Below are positions 1 to 4,237 of a stretch of DNA of 6,713 bases, piece after piece. The DNA comes from Flavobacteriales bacterium. GTDB lineage: Bacteria; Bacteroidota; Bacteroidia; Flavobacteriales_D; Sanyastnellaceae. Position numbers and translations under genes: made by a program. Numbering within the stretch: position 1 is the first letter of the stretch; every line of letters begins with the position of its first letter. Location of the stretch: assembly GCA_947457285.1 (NCBI GenBank), contig CANGVZ010000120.1, positions 1 to 6,713 of the forward strand, read 5' to 3'. The notes beneath the pieces were generated by a model that was not told the DNA's origin, did not search any database, and saw nothing but the letters and a program-made list of their open reading frames with translations.

Positions 1-97
1 CGAAACTACCGGCACATCCTACCCAAAAAAGTATTTCAGGAACCTCGCCTGCGGCGAGAAATTCTGCCATTGTTTTTACTTGAATATCCTGACTCAT
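1..97 (-). CDS. HdrB-like (Fe-S)-binding protein, CCG domain, N-terminal fragment
   Basis: Only the first 32 codons lie in the window; the gene continues past base 1. The peptide starts MSQDIQVKTMAEFLAAGEVP and goes on to a hydrophobic strand ending in WVGCAGSF, with the first cysteine at residue 28. An N-terminal strand ending in a G-C-x-G/A-S motif is typical of the cysteine-rich CCG domain of heterodisulfide reductase subunit B and GlpC-type proteins, which bind an unusual Fe-S cluster. The start is the ATG at 97-95, 24 bases after the stop of the HAD gene, with no clear Shine-Dalgarno. The membrane Fe-S protein two genes upstream has HdrE- and HdrC-like parts but no CCG domain, so this protein would plausibly supply the missing subunit. 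That partnership is inferred from context. The diagnostic CCG repeats lie outside the window, so the family call rests on a short stretch. Confidence 0.68.
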   Translation of the reverse strand, partial: MSQDIQVKTMAEFLAAGEVPEILFWVGCAGSF

Positions 98-121
98 ATC
101 GAAGTGTTTGTTCAATCGTTT

Positions 122-547
122 TTATTCATCGCTTTTGAAGACCTGAATCACCATCTCCTTTTCAACGAGATCGGTGAATTTGCCTTCAAATCTGGTAGCT
201 CGCACCATGTGATTGTCGATCCAATGGTAGTTGCCACCTCTTGGTTTACCGAAGATGATTCCATGATATTTGAAACCATTTTTCTTCAACCATCTTTCTG
301 TTACCTCTCCATGAGCTTCTGTCCGAGAGGTAAAGAAGAAAATTACATGTCCTTCATCATACCATTGATTGCACTTTTGGAGAGCGTCCGGATATACTCC
401 AGCGTCTTCCATGCGCTCTGGTTCTTCATTGGGGATGTCTTCACCTACAGTTCCATCGATGTCGATGAGAAAGTTTTTAATGTGAGCGGGTAGGATAGGG
501 GAAATTTTCTTGCCGTCCTCTTCGGCCTCTTGCAACAAGTTGTTCAT
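122..547 (-). CDS. Small HAD-superfamily phosphatase-like protein (141 aa)
   Basis: This is a compact single-domain HAD-fold protein. Motif I is L-I-D-I-D-G-T, with nucleophile Asp29, Asp31 and Thr33. Motif II is in FFFTSRTEAH (Thr73/Ser74). A lysine in GKPRGG (Lys101) can serve as motif III, and Asp111 in YHWIDNH as motif IV. There is no signal peptide or membrane segment, so it is probably cytoplasmic and Mg-dependent. The substrate cannot be told from sequence. From memory, close homologues in flavobacterial genomes sometimes carry the label phosphoheptose isomerase, but the motifs seen are those of a hydrolase and no SIS isomerase domain is present. The frame is open back to 607, but I chose the ATG at 547-545. 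It lies 4 bases after the stop of the Fe-S gene, is preceded by GGAGA at 565-561, and avoids a 56-base overlap. Tight spacing on both sides suggests co-transcription with the two Fe-S genes. Confidence 0.87.
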   Translation of the reverse strand: MNNLLQEAEEDGKKISPILPAHIKNFLIDIDGTVGEDIPNEEPERMEDAGVYPDALQKCNQWYDEGHVIFFFTSRTEAHGEVTERWLKKNGFKYHGIIFGKPRGGNYHWIDNHMVRATRFEGKFTDLVEKEMVIQVFKSDE

Positions 548-551
548 TTTT

Positions 552-1868
552 TTACGCGTTTCTCCAATTAGCGCGGTCTCCGGCGGCAAAGGCCCAAGGC
601 GCACCATTGTTTTCTATATTGTTAAACATTACAGTAATGCTCTCCGGTGATTTCGATTCCTCCATGATGAGATAACGTCTTAGATCGACGATAATCTCCA
701 ATGGATTAATGTTCACAGGACAAGCTTCTGTGCATGCGTTGCAGGAGGTACATGCCCAAAGTTCTTCTTCGCTGATATAGTCTCTTAAAAGCGATTTTCC
801 ATCATCTTTCCATTCACCACCGTTGTTGTCCATCACTTTTCCAACCTCTTCGAGGCGGTCGCGTGTGTCCATCATGATTTTTCGTGGTGATAGGAGTTTG
901 CCCGTTTGATTGGCAGGGCATTCAGAGGTGCAACGTCCGCACTCTGTGCAAGAGTAGGCGTTCATCAATTGCACCCAATTCAAGTCAAAAACATCTTTTG
1001 CCCCAAAGCGTTGCGGCGCACCAGCATCTCCCGCAGGAGCTGCATAAGGATCAGCATTCGGGTCGAGCATCAATTTGACTTCACGTGTAACACTCGCCAA
1101 ATTATCGAAACTGCCGGCAGGCTTGAGCTTGCTATAGTACGTGTTGGGGAAAGCCAGAATAATGTGAAGGTGCTTTGAATAACTCAAATACACCATAAAT
1201 GCAAATATTGCTATGATGTGAAACCACCAACAAAAACGCTCAACAAAAATGAGGGCACCTTCTGAAAGACCAGATAGGAGAGGAGCGATAAACTGACTTA
1301 CTGGATATGACCCCGCGCTGACATAATGCTCACTGCCCATTTCTTGTAAGACCAAGTCGGCGGCATTCATGGTGAGGAATGCAGACATAATGAATATCTC
1401 AGCAACTAATATGTAGTTTGCATCACTCTTTGGCCACGCGGTCATCTCGCGCATGTGAAAGCGCTTCAACTTGAGGATATTTCTTCTTGCTAAAAATGCT
1501 ATGACTGCAACGAGGACGAGCACTGCGAGGATCTCAAAAGATCCAATTAAAAAACTATATACCGGTCCTAAAAAACTGAGTACACGGTGTGTCCCAAAAA
1601 CGCCGTCAATGAGTATCTCTATGATTTCAATATTGATAATGACAAAACCGACATATACAAACAAATGAAGTACCGCAGCCATCGGGCGCGTGAACATTTT
1701 ACCTTGACCCAATGCCACGCGAACCATGGTGCTCCAGCGCAAAGACTTATCACCATCAATTGCGATATCGCGGCCAATAAAAATATTGCGCTTCACGAAC
1801 ATAAAACGCTTGTAAACTACATAACCTGCTACTGCTAATAGAATGATAAAAAGTATCTGAGCAATCAT
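552..1868 (-). CDS. Membrane (Fe-S) protein: NarI/HdrE-like domain fused to HdrC-like dicluster ferredoxin
   Basis: The 438-residue protein begins with about five hydrophobic segments, near residues 2-19, 64-86, 101-127, 152-172 and 209-231. Histidines in or next to them (His68, His217, His233, His235) could be heme b ligands, as in NarI/HdrE-type cytochromes. The C-terminal part carries two 4Fe-4S motifs of the form CxxCxxCxxxCP: Cys307/310/313/317 (CTECGRCTSECP) and Cys373/376/379/383 (CTSCNACTEACP). This is the architecture of HdrC/GlpC-like electron-transfer subunits, which pass electrons between the quinone pool and a soluble partner; the partner here is unknown. The HdrB-like gene downstream is the likely subunit mate. 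The frame extends three codons to a TTG at 1877, but I prefer the ATG at 1868-1866, which leaves the hydrophobic helix intact. No Shine-Dalgarno is evident. A TAnnTTTG octamer lies 45 bases upstream. The domain calls are firm; the electron donor and acceptor are inference. Confidence 0.92.
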   Translation of the reverse strand: MIAQILFIILLAVAGYVVYKRFMFVKRNIFIGRDIAIDGDKSLRWSTMVRVALGQGKMFTRPMAAVLHLFVYVGFVIINIEIIEILIDGVFGTHRVLSFLGPVYSFLIGSFEILAVLVLVAVIAFLARRNILKLKRFHMREMTAWPKSDANYILVAEIFIMSAFLTMNAADLVLQEMGSEHYVSAGSYPVSQFIAPLLSGLSEGALIFVERFCWWFHIIAIFAFMVYLSYSKHLHIILAFPNTYYSKLKPAGSFDNLASVTREVKLMLDPNADPYAAPAGDAGAPQRFGAKDVFDLNWVQLMNAYSCTECGRCTSECPANQTGKLLSPRKIMMDTRDRLEEVGKVMDNNGGEWKDDGKSLLRDYISEEELWACTSCNACTEACPVNINPLEIIVDLRRYLIMEESKSPESITVMFNNIENNGAPWAFAAGDRANWRNA

Positions 1869-1912
1869 ACGCTGCAATTTAGAGAGTCAAACTTACGGGG
1901 TTTTATGTAAAA

Positions 1913-1920
1913 CAAAGATA
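1913..1920 (-). promoter_or_regulatory. Putative Bacteroidota -7 element for the Fe-S gene
   Basis: On the - strand this reads TATCTTTG, an exact match to the Bacteroidota sigma -7 consensus TAnnTTTG. It lies in the 59-base gap before the Fe-S gene and would give a leader of roughly 40 bases. I find no TTG at the -33 position, so this is half a promoter by consensus. It would let the Fe-S/HAD/HdrB group be transcribed separately from the amidase/MCE pair. Confidence 0.4.
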
Positions 1921-1943
1921 AAAAGAGCTATTTAGACTCTTTT
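1921..1943 (-). terminator. Weak hairpin at the end of the MCE gene
   Basis: On the - strand AAAAGAG pairs with CTCTTTT around a 9-base loop that contains the MCE stop codon, and the 3' arm runs into a short T-rich stretch. The 7-bp stem has only two G-C pairs, so it would be a poor intrinsic terminator. It may attenuate read-through into the Fe-S gene or be chance symmetry in AT-rich sequence. Confidence 0.25.
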
Positions 1944-2953
1944 AGGATAGCACGGACGTCTTCCTGCTCTTTTTTCGAAAGTCCGCCATCATCTTTTTTT
2001 CCGAAAACACTAAAATGAACATAGCGTTTGGGGTGAGTTTTCATGTCGTCGAGCAATAGATCGAGACTTCTCGAAGCATTGACCAATTGGGTATGAAGAG
2101 AATCATTATTCACTAATTGCCCTAGGGTTCCCGTGCCTTCATTGACCTTGGACATCACTCCATCAAAACTCTCCAATGCGCGGTTGACCTTGATCACTGT
2201 TGACGCTAATTCTAACTTGGCCAGGATATCGCTTAACGAACTAAAGTTTTTGATGGCATTGCTCAACTGGGCATTATTCTTTTCAATATTGGAGCTGATG
2301 CTCTCTACGCTGGAAAAGATATTGTTGAGTTTGCCAGCATTTTCTCCAAGAAGGGCATCCACTTTGGCCGTTGAATTGTCAAGGTTTTGAAGGGTATTTT
2401 TCAAGTTTTTAAATACTTGAGAAAGGCCTTCTTTGTCATTCGCAGAGCCTAGTACGCCATTAAGCGAGGCAATCACCGAATCCAACCCCGCAAAGAGGTC
2501 GGAGGTTTTTTGCTTTAATGGCTCAATTTCATTTTTAATTGTTTCAGTAAGGCCGAGTGACACGCTTCCCACGAGGGTGTCCTTGTGATTGGCCAGCACC
2601 GCGCTGTCTCCCATGAGGATACGGATACCCTTACCACCGAAGAGGTCGGCATCGAAAATTTCAAGTTTTGTATCCGCAGGAACCTTGAGTTTGCTATCGT
2701 TCAATACTACCTCAACAATCAATGAACCATCGCCGTTGGGATTCATGCCAACCTCGCTTACGATCCCAATTTTATAGCCATTGAGAACTACCGCGTTTGA
2801 GGCTGTAAGACCTGCAACATTATCATATTTGGCATAAAACTTAAGTTGTTTTGCCAGAAGATTGATTCCTTTCAAGTAATTAACGCCCATGTATAGCACA
2901 GCGATAGCGACCACTACGACTACACCAATGACGAATTCTTTGGATAATTTCAT
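1928..2953 (-). CDS. MCE/MlaD-family lipid-transport substrate-binding protein
   Basis: The 341-residue protein has one N-terminal membrane anchor (about residues 7-24) and then a single MCE domain at about 37-115. The domain is recognised by the stretch Y-D-N-V-A-G-L, the segment VVLNGYKIGIVSEV, and the DADLFGGKGIRI segment. The remainder, about 135-300, is predicted mostly helical with heptad-like spacing of hydrophobic residues, fitting the needle or coiled-coil region of single-MCE proteins. The tail, with the stretch HPKRYVHFSVFGKK, is one I associate with Bacteroidota members. MCE proteins form hexameric rings that move phospholipids between inner and outer membranes, usually with an MlaE permease and MlaF ATPase; neither is encoded in this window. 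The ATG at 2953-2951 follows the amidase stop by 3 bases with no Shine-Dalgarno, so translational coupling with the amidase is likely. Substrate and direction of transport cannot be read from the sequence. Confidence 0.93.
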   Translation of the reverse strand: MKLSKEFVIGVVVVVAIAVLYMGVNYLKGINLLAKQLKFYAKYDNVAGLTASNAVVLNGYKIGIVSEVGMNPNGDGSLIVEVVLNDSKLKVPADTKLEIFDADLFGGKGIRILMGDSAVLANHKDTLVGSVSLGLTETIKNEIEPLKQKTSDLFAGLDSVIASLNGVLGSANDKEGLSQVFKNLKNTLQNLDNSTAKVDALLGENAGKLNNIFSSVESISSNIEKNNAQLSNAIKNFSSLSDILAKLELASTVIKVNRALESFDGVMSKVNEGTGTLGQLVNNDSLHTQLVNASRSLDLLLDDMKTHPKRYVHFSVFGKKDDGGLSKKEQEDVRAILKESK

Positions 2954-2956
2954 GCT

Positions 2957-4156
2957 TTAATTCGTTGTTTTGCGGATTGCCTCGTTCAGGTCGATGCGCT
3001 GCCCATTTTCAAAGGCCACAATGAACGCATCGTTAAATCCTTTTTCTCTCAACTTCTTTTGGATAGTTTTGGCTTCCTGGAAGCTTGAGGTACAACCTGC
3101 CATGTATTTATAAACGTTGCCGCTAATGTACTCATCAACCTTGTCCAATCCTTTAAACTCAGATGATTTCTTATTCAAAGGTTTTGAAGATGTCAAAATC
3201 TGAACCTGGAATTTAATACCTGATTTTACTTCATTGTAAGTGATCCCCGTTGATTCAGTGACTGGTTTTGTTGTTTCTGCGCTTATTTCTGGCTTATTTT
3301 CCTCTGGAATATTGGTGGCAGTAGCATTTGAGGCTTTTCCAGTTTTTAAATCCGTTTTTTCTTTATAAGCTTTGAATGCGCGGTAGATTGCGGAGGCCAT
3401 ATAAGTTTTTCCATCGTCACTGTGGAGGAAATCTTCCTCAGTTTCATTGGTAAGGAATCCCAATTCTACCAAGATACTCGGCATGTTGGTAAAGGCAATC
3501 ACATAGTAACCAGCTTGTTTGACTCCGCGGTCTTTGCGACCAACTTTTACACGAAACTCATCTTGAACGTTTTTGGCAAGGGCAAGACTTTGATCCAAGA
3601 AGATATTTTCACGCAAACTCATGGCGATATAGGTATCGGGATTTTTAGGGTCAAAACCACCATAATTTTTTTCATAATTGTCCTCAAGGTAGATGGAGGC
3701 ATTTTCGCGCATAGCTGTTTTTAAACTTTCCTCCGATTTGTGTAGCCCCATTACGAAGGTCTCTGTACCAAAAGCTTGTCTATTATCATTTGCATTGCAG
3801 TGGATAGAGATGAATAGGTCGGCTTTAGCCTTGTTTGCGATTTCGCAGCGTTGATACAGTTCTGGATACGTGTCACCGGTACGTGTGTATATCACTTCAA
3901 CTTCGGGATAATTTTCCTGGATATATTTCCCTACCTGGAGGGAAACATCGAGTGAAATGTTCTTTTCAGTTCTTTTGAAGCGGCCGGTTCCGATATTCCC
4001 TGGGTCTTTTCCTCCGTGGCCAGGGTCAATAACTACGGTAAAGGTTTTTTTATGATCTTTGGTTGGAGTGGAGACGGCTGCAATAAAAATTGCCGCGAGG
4101 GCAAGAATTATCATTGCACCGCGTTTACCCCGATTTATTTTAGTTTGAGCGTTCAT
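2957..4156 (-). CDS. N-acetylmuramoyl-L-alanine amidase (Amidase_3, zinc) with C-terminal SPOR-like domain
   Basis: The 399-residue exported enzyme cleaves the amide bond between N-acetylmuramic acid and the stem peptide of peptidoglycan. A basic stretch and hydrophobic segment at about residues 9-28 form a signal peptide or anchor. The Amidase_3 domain follows: VVIDPGHGG with zinc ligand His47, Glu64 in RTEKN, His119 in FISIHCNA, and catalytic Glu231 in ILVELGFLTN. Between the second histidine and the catalytic glutamate is a long segment (about 140-195) of the kind that forms a regulatory insertion in AmiB/AmiC-type enzymes. After a Thr/Lys/Glu-rich linker, residues about 314-385 (IKFQVQILTSSKPL onward) look like a SPOR-type peptidoglycan-binding domain. 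The frame is open back to 4447, but that would overlap the LptD coding region. I chose the ATG at 4156-4154 because it gives a normal signal sequence. An ATG at 4183 would add nine residues. It is the first gene of the leftward group. Confidence 0.93.
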   Translation of the reverse strand: MNAQTKINRGKRGAMIILALAAIFIAAVSTPTKDHKKTFTVVIDPGHGGKDPGNIGTGRFKRTEKNISLDVSLQVGKYIQENYPEVEVIYTRTGDTYPELYQRCEIANKAKADLFISIHCNANDNRQAFGTETFVMGLHKSEESLKTAMRENASIYLEDNYEKNYGGFDPKNPDTYIAMSLRENIFLDQSLALAKNVQDEFRVKVGRKDRGVKQAGYYVIAFTNMPSILVELGFLTNETEEDFLHSDDGKTYMASAIYRAFKAYKEKTDLKTGKASNATATNIPEENKPEISAETTKPVTESTGITYNEVKSGIKFQVQILTSSKPLNKKSSEFKGLDKVDEYISGNVYKYMAGCTSSFQEAKTIQKKLREKGFNDAFIVAFENGQRIDLNEAIRKTTN

Positions 4157-4182
4157 TTCTACCGTTGTTGCGTCCTTATGCA

Positions 4183-4190
4183 TAGCTTTG
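4183..4190 (+). promoter_or_regulatory. Putative -7 element for lptD
   Basis: TAGCTTTG matches the Bacteroidota -7 consensus TAnnTTTG exactly. Initiation a few bases after it would give a leader of about 40 bases to the ATG at 4238 and would exclude the upstream in-frame ATG at 4178. I see no TTG at the expected -33 spacing; the nearest TTG triplets, at 4165-4170, are too close. Confidence 0.4.
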
Positions 4191-4213
4191 AGGCCCCGTT
4201 TGGGCTTAATAAA

Positions 4214-4221
4214 CAAAAGTA
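4214..4221 (-). promoter_or_regulatory. Putative -7 element for the amidase/MCE transcript
   Basis: On the - strand this reads TACTTTTG, again an exact TAnnTTTG match. It would start transcription near 4209 and give a leader of about 50 bases to the amidase ATG at 4156. No TTG is seen at -33. Together with the + strand octamer at 4183-4190 it forms a compact divergent promoter region. Confidence 0.4.
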
Positions 4222-4237
4222 TTTTTTCAAAACACGC

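Noticed and set aside
80..493. Open frame of 137 codons on the + strand
   Set aside because: It is antisense to the HAD gene, shows no recognisable domain, and the - strand reading has clear catalytic motifs.
548..607. Start of the HAD protein at 607
   Set aside because: It would overlap the end of the Fe-S gene by 56 bases and add 20 residues without HAD character. The ATG at 547 is preceded by GGAGA and sits 4 bases after the upstream stop.
1869..1877. TTG start three codons upstream of the Fe-S gene's ATG
   Set aside because: An ATG directly follows, the hydrophobic helix starts there, and no ribosome binding site favours the TTG.
3422..3724. Open frame of 100 codons on the + strand
   Set aside because: It is a shadow of the amidase catalytic domain with no supporting features.
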